Below are positions 1 through 6,727 of a stretch of 11,878 bases of DNA, one piece after another; position 1 is the first letter of the stretch; each line of letters opens with the position of its first letter. The DNA lies in the NCBI GenBank assembly GCA_023445495.1, contig JAEXLC010000278.1, positions 1 through 11,878 of the forward strand, given 5' to 3'. The translations under genes and the position numbers were made by a program. The notes below the pieces were generated by a model. It was not told where the DNA came from. It saw only the letters and a list, made by a program, of their open reading frames with translations, and did not search any database. This DNA comes from Pseudomonadota bacterium (GTDB lineage: Bacteria > Pseudomonadota > Alphaproteobacteria > Sphingomonadales > Sphingomonadaceae).

Positions 1-23
1 CTCGCGGATAGGCCCCACCCCAA

Positions 24-45
24 CCCCTCCCCCGAGGGGGAGGGG
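24..45. repeat. GC-rich palindromic repeat / probable terminator
   Basis: A perfect hairpin with a 10-bp stem. The left arm CCCCTCCCCC (24-33) pairs with the right arm GGGGGAGGGG (36-45) across a 2-base GA loop. It sits just after the stop codon of the MaoC-like gene on the minus strand and could end its transcript. The same arm design with a GA loop recurs at 4040-4061, so this belongs to a dispersed repeat family rather than being a unique terminator. That the family is widespread in sphingomonads is from general knowledge, not tested here. Confidence 0.75.
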
Positions 46-55
46 CTAGTTGACG

Positions 56-511
56 TCAAACATAAACCAGCGCGATCCACTCGGCGATCAAGGCGGGCTT
101 CTCCTCGCCTTCGATCTCGAGGGTGTATTCCTGGACCTGCTCCCAGACGCCGGGCTTGCGCTCGGTGAACTTGAGCAGCTTGAACCGGCCGCGGACGCGC
201 TTGCCCGACCGGACCGGCTGCATGAAGCGGACTTTGTTGCCGCCGTAATTGACGCCCATCTTCACGCCCTCGATCGCGGGCGTATCGGTGCGGGCGGCGA
301 GCATCGGCATCAGCGAGAGCGACAGGAATCCGTGCGCGATCGTGCCGCCGAACGGCGTCTGCGCAGCGCGGACGGGATCGACATGGATGAACTGGTGGTC
401 GCCGGTCGCCTCGGCGAATGTATCGATCATCGCCTGGGTGACTTCGACCCAGTCGGATACGCGCTCGGTGCCGATGCTTTCGGCCATCTGCTGCACGGTG
501 ATCGTCGCCAA
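56..511 (-). CDS. MaoC-like (R)-hydratase / hotdog-fold dehydratase
   Basis: A single-domain MaoC family protein of 151 residues, the usual size for bacterial (R)-specific enoyl-CoA hydratase-like proteins, which hydrate or dehydrate acyl-CoA thioesters in the cytosol. The signature is clear: F-A-E-A-T-G-D-H-Q-F-I-H-V-D-P, with the catalytic Asp at about residue 38 and His at 43, followed by the family's T-P-F-G-G-T-I-A-H-G-F stretch. The start chosen is TTG at 511, because GAGAGGA lies 8 nt upstream (520-526) and the protein then begins like its relatives. An ATG at 544 would add 11 residues but has no ribosome site. It lies 214 bp downstream of the VOC gene, so it may have its own promoter. 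The substrate is unknown. The fold is near certain and the exact activity is inferred. Confidence 0.88.
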   Translation of the reverse strand: MATITVQQMAESIGTERVSDWVEVTQAMIDTFAEATGDHQFIHVDPVRAAQTPFGGTIAHGFLSLSLMPMLAARTDTPAIEGVKMGVNYGGNKVRFMQPVRSGKRVRGRFKLLKFTERKPGVWEQVQEYTLEIEGEEKPALIAEWIALVYV

Positions 512-519
512 GGAAGCGG

Positions 520-526
520 TCCTCTC
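520..526 (-). promoter_or_regulatory. Ribosome binding site deciding a TTG start
   Basis: On the minus strand this reads GAGAGGA, with the AGGA core ending 8 nt before the TTG at 511-509. The only upstream ATG (544-542) is preceded by CCCGCCACTAG, which has no Shine-Dalgarno match. This supports the TTG start for the MaoC-like gene. Confidence 0.55.
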
Positions 527-725
527 GCCTGTTCTCGGCACCATCTAGTGGCGGGGTGGGGGCTCCCGCAAGCCTCACCCGACCGGAAATTTGAAAGCCA
601 CGACTGACGTAGCGTCCGTCGGTGCCTGGCAGCGGCGCTTGGGTCAGGTGGGAGCAAACCCGATATTCGAAACAGGGTGTTTTCGAGTCGCGATAACGGC
701 TTGTCTTCGCCGGAGAAACGGATGG

Positions 726-1103
726 TCAACCGCCGCTATTGGCGTGGAGGATGTTGCCGTCGGGGTCCTTGAACCAGATGGCACGGAAATCGCCGAGGAT
801 ATGGACGCCGTCCTCCACCCGGTCGAAGCCGTCGGGATATTCCTCGAGACGGACGCCCTTGCCGCGCAGATCGGCGGCGATCGCCTCCAGATCGTCATGC
901 ACGTCGAAGACGACCGCATTGGCCTGGTTGGTGCCGGCGAAATCGCTGCGATAGACGTTGAGCAGCGTGGTGCCGGTGCGGATCAGGAAGACCTCGCCGT
1001 GATCCGCGGCCAGCGGCAGGCCAAGCGTCTCGGTGTAGAAAGCCTTGGCGACGGCGACGTCCCGGCAGGGGATGATCGCGTGGCTGCTGTGATCCTCGAG
1101 CAT
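726..1103 (-). CDS. VOC family protein (glyoxalase/bleomycin-resistance/dioxygenase fold)
   Basis: A 125-residue protein with two beta-alpha-beta-beta-beta modules of the vicinal-oxygen-chelate superfamily. The first module (about 5-52) has the typical A-K-A-F-Y-T-E-T-L-G-L motif at 19-29. The second (about 62-122) ends in W-F-K-D-P-D-G-N-I-L, the usual last strand. His8 is at the first metal-ligand position. The position after N-I-L is His120, where glyoxalase I enzymes normally have Glu, so it is unlikely to be a standard glyoxalase I. It may bind a metal or a small ligand as other stand-alone VOC proteins do; the substrate cannot be told. The start is ATG at 1103, preceded by a purine-rich GGAGTGGAAAG. 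Only 36 bp separate it from the mechanosensitive channel gene upstream, so they are probably co-transcribed. Confidence 0.88.
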   Translation of the reverse strand: MLEDHSSHAIIPCRDVAVAKAFYTETLGLPLAADHGEVFLIRTGTTLLNVYRSDFAGTNQANAVVFDVHDDLEAIAADLRGKGVRLEEYPDGFDRVEDGVHILGDFRAIWFKDPDGNILHANSGG

Positions 1104-1139
1104 CGGCTTTCCACTCCAAATGCGCGCCGCGCCGGGCGC

Positions 1140-2294
1140 TCAGGCCTTCGCTTCCTCCGGATAGGGAAGGATGAACTTGCCGCTGGGATCGGCGGTGTAG
1201 CTCGTCTGGGTCGGGTAGGGGATCGAGATGCCCTCCGCCGCGAACTTGCGCAGGATGGCGAAGATGATCTTGTCGCGCACCGCCTGGGCATGGGGCACGT
1301 CGTCGCCGGCGACATCGAACTCGATGACGAAATCGATCGAGCTGGCACCGAACCCCTCGGTGCTGGCGCGCGACAGGGTGCCGCCGGCCTGCTCGACGAT
1401 GTCCTTGAACATCGCGGGCAGCGCCTCGAGCTTCTCGACCGGAGTCTCATAGGCGACGCCGATCGGCAGCTTGGTGCGCGTGTGGTGGCGCAGCGACAGG
1501 TTCTCGATCAGCTTGTCGAGCAGCTGCTTGTTCGAGAAGACCAGTTCCTCGCCGATGAACGAGCGGATGCGGGTGCTCATCAGGCCGATCGAGACGACGG
1601 TGCCGCTGTTGCGATCGAAGCGGATCTTGTCGCCGACGCGGAAGGGGCGGTCGAACAATATGGTCAGCGCGGCGAACAAATTGGCGAAGATGCCCTGCGC
1701 CGCGAGACCGATGGCGATGCCGCCGACGCCGAGACCGGCGATCAGGCCGGTGACGTTCACGCCGAGATTGCCGAGCACCATCACCGCGGCGATCGCGAAC
1801 AGCACCACGGTGATCAGGATGCGGATGATGCCGAGCGCGCTGGCCAGGCCCGAGCCGTGATAATTGTCCGCGCTGGTCTTGTGCTCGATCGCGCCGAAGA
1901 TCAGCTCGCGCAGCCAGATCGCGCACTGGAAGGCGGCCGAGATGGTGAACAGGAACTCGACCGTGCTCTCGACCATCTGCGGCGGGTTGGCATAGCCGGT
2001 GACCAGCCGGATCGAGGCCATCAGGATGAAGAAATTGCCCGTCTTGGCGACGGCCCGGCCGATGATCGCATACCAGTTGGCGACGCCCTCGCCCTTCTTG
2101 CACAGGCGCGCGCCCCAGCCCTTGATCGCGTGGAGCAGGAAGAACACCGCGATGGCGACGCCCGCGGCGATCAGGATCTGGAGCCAGTGGGTCTGCGCCC
2201 AGGCCCAGCTGTCATTGGCGAAGGTCTCGGCCTGAATCTGAAGGTCCTCGCTTTGTGGGAAACCGGCGGCGTTGCGATGGGTCGATGTCGTCAT
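1140..2294 (-). CDS. MscS-family mechanosensitive ion channel
   Basis: A 384-residue inner-membrane channel that would open under membrane tension and release solutes during osmotic down-shock. Hydrophobic segments lie near residues 38-57, 86-103, 112-134 and 155-176, followed by the pore helix at about 182-214. The pore region carries the glycine/alanine-rich packing pattern of MscS (G-L-G-V-G-G-I-A-I-G-L-A-A-Q) and then F-D-R-P-F-R-V-G-D at 214-222, which opens the cytoplasmic beta domain. The C-terminal alpha/beta domain runs to about 370. With more helices than E. coli MscS (three) it resembles the mid-sized YbdG/YnaI-like members. Its ATG overlaps the topoisomerase IB stop codon in an ATGA arrangement, which indicates translational coupling. 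Family assignment is firm; the gating type is not determined. Confidence 0.93.
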   Translation of the reverse strand: MTTSTHRNAAGFPQSEDLQIQAETFANDSWAWAQTHWLQILIAAGVAIAVFFLLHAIKGWGARLCKKGEGVANWYAIIGRAVAKTGNFFILMASIRLVTGYANPPQMVESTVEFLFTISAAFQCAIWLRELIFGAIEHKTSADNYHGSGLASALGIIRILITVVLFAIAAVMVLGNLGVNVTGLIAGLGVGGIAIGLAAQGIFANLFAALTILFDRPFRVGDKIRFDRNSGTVVSIGLMSTRIRSFIGEELVFSNKQLLDKLIENLSLRHHTRTKLPIGVAYETPVEKLEALPAMFKDIVEQAGGTLSRASTEGFGASSIDFVIEFDVAGDDVPHAQAVRDKIIFAILRKFAAEGISIPYPTQTSYTADPSGKFILPYPEEAKA

Positions 2295-3307
2295 GCAGCT
2301 TTCTTGGGTTGGCAGGCGGCAATGCCCTCTAGCAGGGCGATCAGTCCGCGTTCGTAACGATTGAGCCAGCGCGTGGCGCGGGGCAAGTGGAGATCGGCGC
2401 GCCAGGCGGCCTGGGCCTCGCGATCCTTGGCGAGATCAATCAGCGCGGGGTGGACATAGGATTTCCGGGCAATGGCGGGGGTGTTGCCCAAGGCCTCGGT
2501 CACCGGCTCGAGCATCGCCTTGAGACCGAGCGGGCCGTCGGCGCCCGCGAGCGCGCGGAAGGCGAGGACGCTGGCGCCCCAGGTGCGGAAATGCTTGGCG
2601 GTGAAATCATCGCACATCGCTTCGCGGATATAGGCGTTGACGTCGGTCGAGGTGACCGGATGCGCTTCGCCGGCATCGTCGAGCCAGCGGAACAGGTGCT
2701 GGCCGGGCAGGTCCTGGCAGCGCTTGACGAAGCGGCTGAGCGAGCCGTCGGTGATCGTCAGCACGCGCAGCTTGCCCGACTTGGCGCGGAACTGGAGGCG
2801 GAGCGTCTGGCCCTTCACCTGCGCGTGGCGCTTACGAAGCGTGGTCGCGCCGAAGCTCTTGTTGGCCTGGACATATTGCTCGTTGCCGACGCGGATGCTG
2901 CCGAGATCGAGCAGGCGGACGACGGCGGCGACCGCCTTTTCCTTGCACAGGCCGCGCAGCTTGAGGTCGTGCTCGACCCTGGCGCGGAGCTTTGCCAGAT
3001 GCGTGCCGAAATCGCAGCAGCGGTCATATTTGGCGGCTTCCTGCGCCTCGCGGAAGGCGAGGTGATAGCGATATTGCTTGCGGCCCTTCTCGTCATAGCC
3101 GGTCGCCTGGATATGGCCGCGCGGATCGGGGCAGTACCAGGCGTTCACATAGGCCGGGGGCAGGCCGATCGCGTTCAGCCGGTCGATCGCCTCGCGATCG
3201 GTGATGCGCTCGCCCGCGGCATCCCAATAGCCCCAGCCGTGCCGCACCTTGCGGCGGGTGATGCCGGGCTGCTGGTCATCGACATAGACGATATCGGTAC
3301 TGGGCAT
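2291..3307 (-). CDS. DNA topoisomerase IB (poxvirus-like)
   Basis: A 338-residue type IB topoisomerase, which relaxes supercoils of either sign by a transient 3'-phosphotyrosine link. Its length matches small bacterial and poxviral enzymes. The N-terminal beta domain covers about 1-90. The catalytic domain shows all five expected residues: Arg139 (I-R-V-G-N-E-Q-Y), Lys176 (R-A-K-S-G-K), Arg241 (K-H-F-R-T-W-G-A), Asn275 in the position of vaccinia His265, and the nucleophile Tyr284 (R-K-S-Y-V-H-P). The Asn-to-Tyr spacing of 9 equals that of the known enzymes, and Asn at this position is known from the Deinococcus enzyme. A strong Shine-Dalgarno, GAGGAGG (minus strand of 3311-3317), precedes the ATG. 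It heads a probable operon with the mechanosensitive channel and the VOC gene, and its promoter appears to be shared back-to-back with the PfpI-like gene. Confidence 0.95.
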   Translation of the reverse strand: MPSTDIVYVDDQQPGITRRKVRHGWGYWDAAGERITDREAIDRLNAIGLPPAYVNAWYCPDPRGHIQATGYDEKGRKQYRYHLAFREAQEAAKYDRCCDFGTHLAKLRARVEHDLKLRGLCKEKAVAAVVRLLDLGSIRVGNEQYVQANKSFGATTLRKRHAQVKGQTLRLQFRAKSGKLRVLTITDGSLSRFVKRCQDLPGQHLFRWLDDAGEAHPVTSTDVNAYIREAMCDDFTAKHFRTWGASVLAFRALAGADGPLGLKAMLEPVTEALGNTPAIARKSYVHPALIDLAKDREAQAAWRADLHLPRATRWLNRYERGLIALLEGIAACQPKKAA

Positions 3308-3331
3308 GGGCCTCCTCGCAATGCCCCGGTC

Positions 3332-3381
3332 AATGCGCGGCTTGTCGCTTCGTTCCGGAACCCGGCGGTAAGCGGCTGGTT
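3332..3381. promoter_or_regulatory. Putative divergent EcfG-type stress promoter
   Basis: The perfect palindrome GTTCCGGAAC (3352-3361) gives a GGAAC -35 element on each strand. On the plus strand GGAAC (3357-3361) is followed after exactly 16 bp by GGTT (3378-3381), about 28 bp before the PfpI-like start. On the minus strand GGAAC (3356-3352) is followed after exactly 16 bp by CATT (3335-3332), about 25 bp before the topoisomerase IB start. The consensus for the alphaproteobacterial general stress sigma factor EcfG is GGAAC, 16-17 bp, then CGTT, so each -10 matches 3 of 4. Matching elements and equal spacing on both strands are seen directly. Control by EcfG is inferred, and fits the stress-type genes on both sides. 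Confidence 0.6.
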
Positions 3382-3408
3382 CAGCGGGAGCAATCGAGGA
3401 GCCCTGCC

Positions 3409-3960
3409 ATGACCGATCTCTCTCATGTCCGCGTGCTGATGATGGCCACCAACGGCTTCGAGCAGGACGAACTGATGCTGCCCCGCCAGGCGCTGATCGA
3501 TGCCGGGGCGCAGGTGACGCTGGCGGCGCTCGATACCGATCCGATCACCGGCGAGAAGGGCGGGGAGAAAGGCGAGAGCATCACGCCGGACACCACCGTG
3601 AACGAAGTCGACACCGAGAATTACGACGCGCTGGTGCTGCCCGGTGGGGTGGCCAATCCCGACAAGCTCAGGATGAACGAGCGGGCGGTGGAGATCGTCG
3701 GCGAGTTCATGGACGACGAGAAGATCGTCGCGGCGATCTGCCATGGCCCCTGGCTGCTGGTCGAGGCCGATGTGGTGGAGGGCCGGGAAGTGACCAGCTG
3801 GCCCTCGATCCGCACCGACCTGGAGAATGCCGGCGCGGAGGTGGTCGACCAGGAAGTGGTGGTCGACGAGAACCTCATCACCAGCCGCAAGCCGGACGAT
3901 ATCCCGGCGTTCAACCGCGCGGTGATCGCTGCGCTGGAGAAGGTGCCGTTCGCGGTATAG
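3409..3960 (+). CDS. DJ-1/PfpI family protein (type 1 glutamine amidotransferase-like)
   Basis: A 183-residue cytosolic protein of the DJ-1/PfpI superfamily, close to the YhbO/PfpI branch. Members are linked to oxidative and carbonyl stress; both protease and glyoxalase/deglycase activities have been claimed for them. The nucleophile elbow A-A-I-C-H-G-P-W puts the reactive Cys at 111 with His112 next to it. Glu18, in N-G-F-E-Q-D-E, is at the position of the acidic residue that tunes the cysteine. L-P-G-G (77-80) and the trailing T-S-W-P-S-I (129-134) are also typical. The protein is acidic. GAGGA (3396-3400) precedes the ATG by 8 nt. It is divergent from topoisomerase IB and probably has an EcfG-type promoter. 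It ends just before a palindromic repeat that likely terminates transcription. The biochemical reaction is not resolved by sequence. Confidence 0.93.
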   Translation: MTDLSHVRVLMMATNGFEQDELMLPRQALIDAGAQVTLAALDTDPITGEKGGEKGESITPDTTVNEVDTENYDALVLPGGVANPDKLRMNERAVEIVGEFMDDEKIVAAICHGPWLLVEADVVEGREVTSWPSIRTDLENAGAEVVDQEVVVDENLITSRKPDDIPAFNRAVIAALEKVPFAV

Positions 3961-3965
3961 CTTCC

Positions 3966-4061
3966 CCTCCCGCTTGCGGGAGGAGTTAGGGAAGGGGTTG
4001 TCCTTCCCCCCCATTGCGTTTCGACAGGCGCTCCCCCGACCCCTCCCGCGAGCGGGAGGGG
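3966..4061. repeat. Paired GC-rich palindromic repeats between convergent genes
   Basis: Two hairpins flank a short centre. The first has the arm CCTCCCGC (3966-3973) and its complement at 3976-3983 around a TT loop. The second has a 10-bp stem, CCCCTCCCGC (4040-4049) with its complement at 4052-4061, around a GA loop. GGGAAGGGG-type and CCCCCGACCCC-type runs between them are also roughly complementary, so the whole block can fold back on itself. It lies between the convergent PfpI-like and acyltransferase genes and probably ends both transcripts. The acyltransferase reading frame runs through most of it. Confidence 0.75.
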
Positions 4062-5104
4062 AGCTTAAAGGCGTTCACCCATTTCTGCGCCGGCCGCTCG
4101 ACCAGGTGATAGAGCGCGATCGAGGCGAGCAGGACGAGCAGCAGGAAGCCGCCGATCAGCGGCAAGGGAACGGCGTGCGGGTCCTCGACGAACGCCAGCT
4201 TGAAGGCGAGCCAGAGCATATAGTGCGACAGATAGGTCGCGTAGCTGATCTCGCCGAGATAGTGGAGCGGGGCGATCTCGAGCGGGTTGCCGGGCTTTGC
4301 CGCGGTGAGCGCGAGGGCGAGCAGCAGCGCGGCGAAGGCGGCGGGCGCGGCGAAGGTCTCGGGCAGGCCCAGCACCCAGCCGATGACGAAGCCAAGCGCG
4401 ATGGCGAAGCTTGCCAGCGCGGGCAGGCGCCATTGCTCGCGCCAGCGCAGCCAGAGCGCGGCGACGGCGGTGCCTGCGGTGAATTCGAGTACGCAGCGGA
4501 TCAGGCCGAGGCTGGTGATCTCCTGCCCCAGCGCCCAGGCGCCGCGGCTGGCGAAGATCCAGTGCAGCAGCGACAGCAGCGCGGCGATGGCAGCGATCAC
4601 GCCCCAGCTGGGCACGCGACGCCAGTCGATCGCGAGGGCGAGCAGCGGGAAGAGCAGATAGGCGGCGAGCTCGCAGGAGATCGACCAGGCCGGGTCGTTC
4701 CAGGTGAGATGTTCGGTGAAGCCCCAATTCTGGAGCAGCAGGATGTGGAGCGGCAATTCGTGCCAGGGGAACTGGTCACTGCCCCGGCCGGTCGTTTCCA
4801 GCAATGCGGCGATGGCGACGCCGAAGCCTAGCATCACGAGATGAAGTGGCCAGACCCGGGCAATGCGGCGCTGGAGGAAGCCGGGCACCGAGGCGAGGCC
4901 GCCGGTGCGGATGCGCTCGCCCCAGGTCATCCAGATCACGAAGCCCGAGAGCAGAAAGAAGAAGTCGACTGCGAGATAGCCCTTGGCGAGCAGGTGCATC
5001 TCGGGATCAGGCAGGCCGAGCGCGAAGCGGATATGGAAGAGGACGACGAACCAGGCCGCGATGCCGCGCACGCTGGTCAGGGCCTTCAGCTCGGCGCCCT
5101 TCAT
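3986..5104 (-). CDS. Acyltransferase family 3 (OafA-like) membrane protein
   Basis: A 372-residue polytopic inner-membrane acyltransferase of the type that moves acetyl or other acyl groups onto surface polysaccharides. The N-terminal signature L-T-S-V-R-G-I-A-A-W (9-18) with His24 (L-F-H-I) matches the catalytic region of the family. It is followed by V-D-F-F-F-L-L-S-G-F (46-55) and R-R-I-A-R-V-W-P. About ten hydrophobic segments continue to residue 340. The ATG at 5104 overlaps the stop of the O-glycosylation ligase gene (ATGA), so the two are translationally coupled. Longer forms starting upstream would run inside the ligase gene and are not credible. Residues 348-372 (codons 3989-4063) are Ser/Arg/Gly-rich and come entirely from the palindromic repeat; relatives would be expected to end near V-E-R-P-A-Q-K-W. 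The acyl acceptor is unknown, probably the exopolysaccharide made by this locus. Confidence 0.9.
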   Translation of the reverse strand: MKGAELKALTSVRGIAAWFVVLFHIRFALGLPDPEMHLLAKGYLAVDFFFLLSGFVIWMTWGERIRTGGLASVPGFLQRRIARVWPLHLVMLGFGVAIAALLETTGRGSDQFPWHELPLHILLLQNWGFTEHLTWNDPAWSISCELAAYLLFPLLALAIDWRRVPSWGVIAAIAALLSLLHWIFASRGAWALGQEITSLGLIRCVLEFTAGTAVAALWLRWREQWRLPALASFAIALGFVIGWVLGLPETFAAPAAFAALLLALALTAAKPGNPLEIAPLHYLGEISYATYLSHYMLWLAFKLAFVEDPHAVPLPLIGGFLLLVLLASIALYHLVERPAQKWVNAFKLPSRSREGSGERLSKRNGGEGQPLP

Positions 5105-6453
5105 GCCAGTGCCGGCCGTGCCTTGCGCAGCGGCCGCCAGGCGGACTCCTCGCGCTTGCGGGCCATATAGGTGTCGAGCCCGATCTGCGCGCCGATCAGC
5201 ATATAGACAAAGGGCTGGAAGGCGATGGCGATGAAGGTGGCGCCGAGCATATAGACGATGTGCGCGGTCTGCAGCGCTGAGGCGAGCGGGGCGACCCATT
5301 CCTGCCCCGGCTCGGGCTTCTTGTAGCGCTGGCGCAGCACTTCCATGCGGAAGATGCCGAGGATGTTGATCGTCAGCCAGATGGCGAGGCCGGGATAGCC
5401 CTGCTCGCCGAGCATCTCGAAATAGGCGCTGTGATAGGCGCGGGCGCTGTCGACCTCGAGGCTGCGATCGACGGTGGTCTGGCCGGCGCCGTCATCCTCG
5501 GTCGCGACCTTCTCGTAGCGGATCTTGTTCTGGCGATAGGCTTCGAAGCCGCCGCCCATCGGATGGGTCTTGGCGTAGTCCATCGTCCATTGCCACACGG
5601 CGAGGCGCGTGGAGGCAGACGCGTCCGCCTTGTACGTCTTGATCGTCCCCATCCGCTCGGTGAACGAGCTGGGCAGGAAGGGGATGGCGGCAAGGCCGAG
5701 GCAGCCGAGCGCGGTGAGATAGACGACCTTGCGCTTGGCATCGCGGATCATCAGCAGCGCGACGAGGCCGGTGCAGAGCAACCCGGTGCGTGTCGAGGTG
5801 CCGATCGGGATCAGCAGGCAGGCGAAGATCAGCGCGAGGCAGAAGCATTTCACCTTCCAGTCAGGCGGGAAGATGGTGCCGAAACGCATGAACCAGACGA
5901 TCAGCGGGATGATCGCGATCGCCACGGTGGAAATGGTCGAGCCTTCGTACAGGCCCGAATTATTGGCGACCATCAGGTTCAATTCGCCATAGCCGCCGCC
6001 CGAGCCGAGCGTCTTGATCCCGCCGACGATGATGATCGACGAGGCCGAGAGGACCATGAACAGGAGCAGGCTCTCGATGCGCAGCTTGGTGCGCAGCGTC
6101 AGCGGCAGGAAGGCGGCGAAGGCGAGCGCCTTCCAGACCCAGTCCCATTTATCGAGCGCCTCGACTTTGAAGTCGGCATTCTTGGTCGTGTAGAAGCAAT
6201 AGGCGAGCAGCAGGACGATCAGCAGCTGGCGCGGGGCGACGCGGACATCCTTCTTGTCGTCCATCGCCAGCCAGCCGAGCACCGAGAGGCCGACCGCGAT
6301 CAGCGAGATCGGGATCGCGTTGAGCAGCAGATAGGTCAGCCGCTGCGGCGAGACGATGTCGATATAGGCGTAGACCAGCACGAAGATGAACGGCTTGCGA
6401 AAGCCCATCCCGAAAAAGGCCAGCAGGAAAGCGACGAAGACGAGATCACGCAC
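5101..6453 (-). CDS. Putative O-glycosylation ligase / Wzy-like polymerase, exosortase A system-associated
   Basis: A 450-residue polytopic inner-membrane protein of the O-antigen ligase/polymerase (Wzy_C) superfamily. The N-terminus (M-R-D-L-V-F-V-A-F-L through R-K-P-F-I-F-V-L-V-Y-A-Y-I-D-I-V-S-P) closely resembles the exosortase-A-associated O-glycosylation ligase family as I remember it. About a dozen hydrophobic segments are visible, for example 4-30, 41-63, 76-88, 128-145, 174-189, 203-217, 226-235 and 244-260. The G-T-S-T-R-T-G loop (218-224) and the periplasmic A-Y-H-S-A-Y-F-E-M-L-G-E-Q-G-Y motif (339-353) are hallmarks of the superfamily. It would polymerise a lipid-linked glycan or transfer it at the periplasmic face. 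Translation starts at GTG (6453-6451), 8 bp inside the preceding 50-codon gene, and its stop overlaps the acyltransferase start. No exosortase gene is in the window. Confidence 0.92.
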   Translation of the reverse strand: MRDLVFVAFLLAFFGMGFRKPFIFVLVYAYIDIVSPQRLTYLLLNAIPISLIAVGLSVLGWLAMDDKKDVRVAPRQLLIVLLLAYCFYTTKNADFKVEALDKWDWVWKALAFAAFLPLTLRTKLRIESLLLFMVLSASSIIIVGGIKTLGSGGGYGELNLMVANNSGLYEGSTISTVAIAIIPLIVWFMRFGTIFPPDWKVKCFCLALIFACLLIPIGTSTRTGLLCTGLVALLMIRDAKRKVVYLTALGCLGLAAIPFLPSSFTERMGTIKTYKADASASTRLAVWQWTMDYAKTHPMGGGFEAYRQNKIRYEKVATEDDGAGQTTVDRSLEVDSARAYHSAYFEMLGEQGYPGLAIWLTINILGIFRMEVLRQRYKKPEPGQEWVAPLASALQTAHIVYMLGATFIAIAFQPFVYMLIGAQIGLDTYMARKREESAWRPLRKARPALA

Positions 6454-6598
6454 CGGGCTTGCCCCATCGGCTGGGCTTCACCCTGGAGGCTTCGTCCTTC
6501 GGGCCGGGTTCGTGATCGAGATCGGGGCGGCGCAGCAGCAGGAAGGCCGCGAGCAGCATCAGCCCGTGCGAGATCGCGAGCGATAGATTGTCGATCAT
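6446..6598 (-). CDS. 50-residue single-helix membrane peptide, overlapping the ligase gene
   Basis: A short open frame that I judge to be real. ATG at 6598 is preceded by GGAAAGGA with a 6-nt spacer, and the frame ends 8 bp inside the ligase gene, so the ligase's GTG start appears to depend on its translation. The peptide has one hydrophobic helix near residues 6-22 (ending L-L-A-A-F-L-L-L-R-R) and a charged tail, D-L-D-H-E-P-G-P-K-D and onward, rich in Lys/Arg and ending S-R-W-G-K-P-G-A. The two arginines after the helix suggest the tail stays in the cytoplasm. I do not recognise a family. It could be a small subunit or stabiliser of the ligase, or only a coupling leader peptide. It is the first gene of the minus-strand ligase-acyltransferase transcript. 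Confidence 0.65.
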   Translation of the reverse strand: MIDNLSLAISHGLMLLAAFLLLRRPDLDHEPGPKDEASRVKPSRWGKPGA

Positions 6599-6604
6599 GG
6601 GCCG

Positions 6605-6612
6605 TCCTTTCC
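6605..6612 (-). promoter_or_regulatory. Shine-Dalgarno site of the 50-codon gene
   Basis: On the minus strand this reads GGAAAGGA, six bases before the ATG at 6598. It is among the best ribosome sites in the window and is the main reason for calling this short frame a gene. Confidence 0.6.
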
Positions 6613-6727
6613 CCGTCAGCATAGACCGCGCCCATTGACACGCCGTAAATGTGAAAAAGGAGGGTTTTGCGCGGGTTCGGACTGAACGGCGATAGCCAGC
6701 GGGTGCCCTGGATCGTAAGCGGCCGAG

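Noticed and set aside
545..725. Possible small gene between the MaoC-like and VOC genes
   Set aside because: No open frame with a ribosome site and sensible composition was seen; it is treated as plain intergenic sequence.
591..2357. 588-codon open frame on the plus strand opposite the VOC and MscS genes
   Set aside because: It is the antisense shadow of two well-recognised genes in GC-rich DNA. The translation is Asp/Ala/Arg/Gly-rich without any family motif.
2387..3412. 341-codon open frame on the plus strand opposite topoisomerase IB
   Set aside because: It lies fully antisense to a gene with all catalytic residues intact, and its composition is typical of a shadow frame.
5105..5299. 65-codon N-terminal extension of the acyltransferase
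   Set aside because: It is Arg-rich, lies inside the ligase gene and precedes a canonical acyltransferase start that overlaps the ligase stop.
6635..6640. Perfect TTGACA as a -35 box for the unknown membrane protein
   Set aside because: No reasonable -10 lies 16-18 bp downstream; the sequence there is AAGGAGGG-like.
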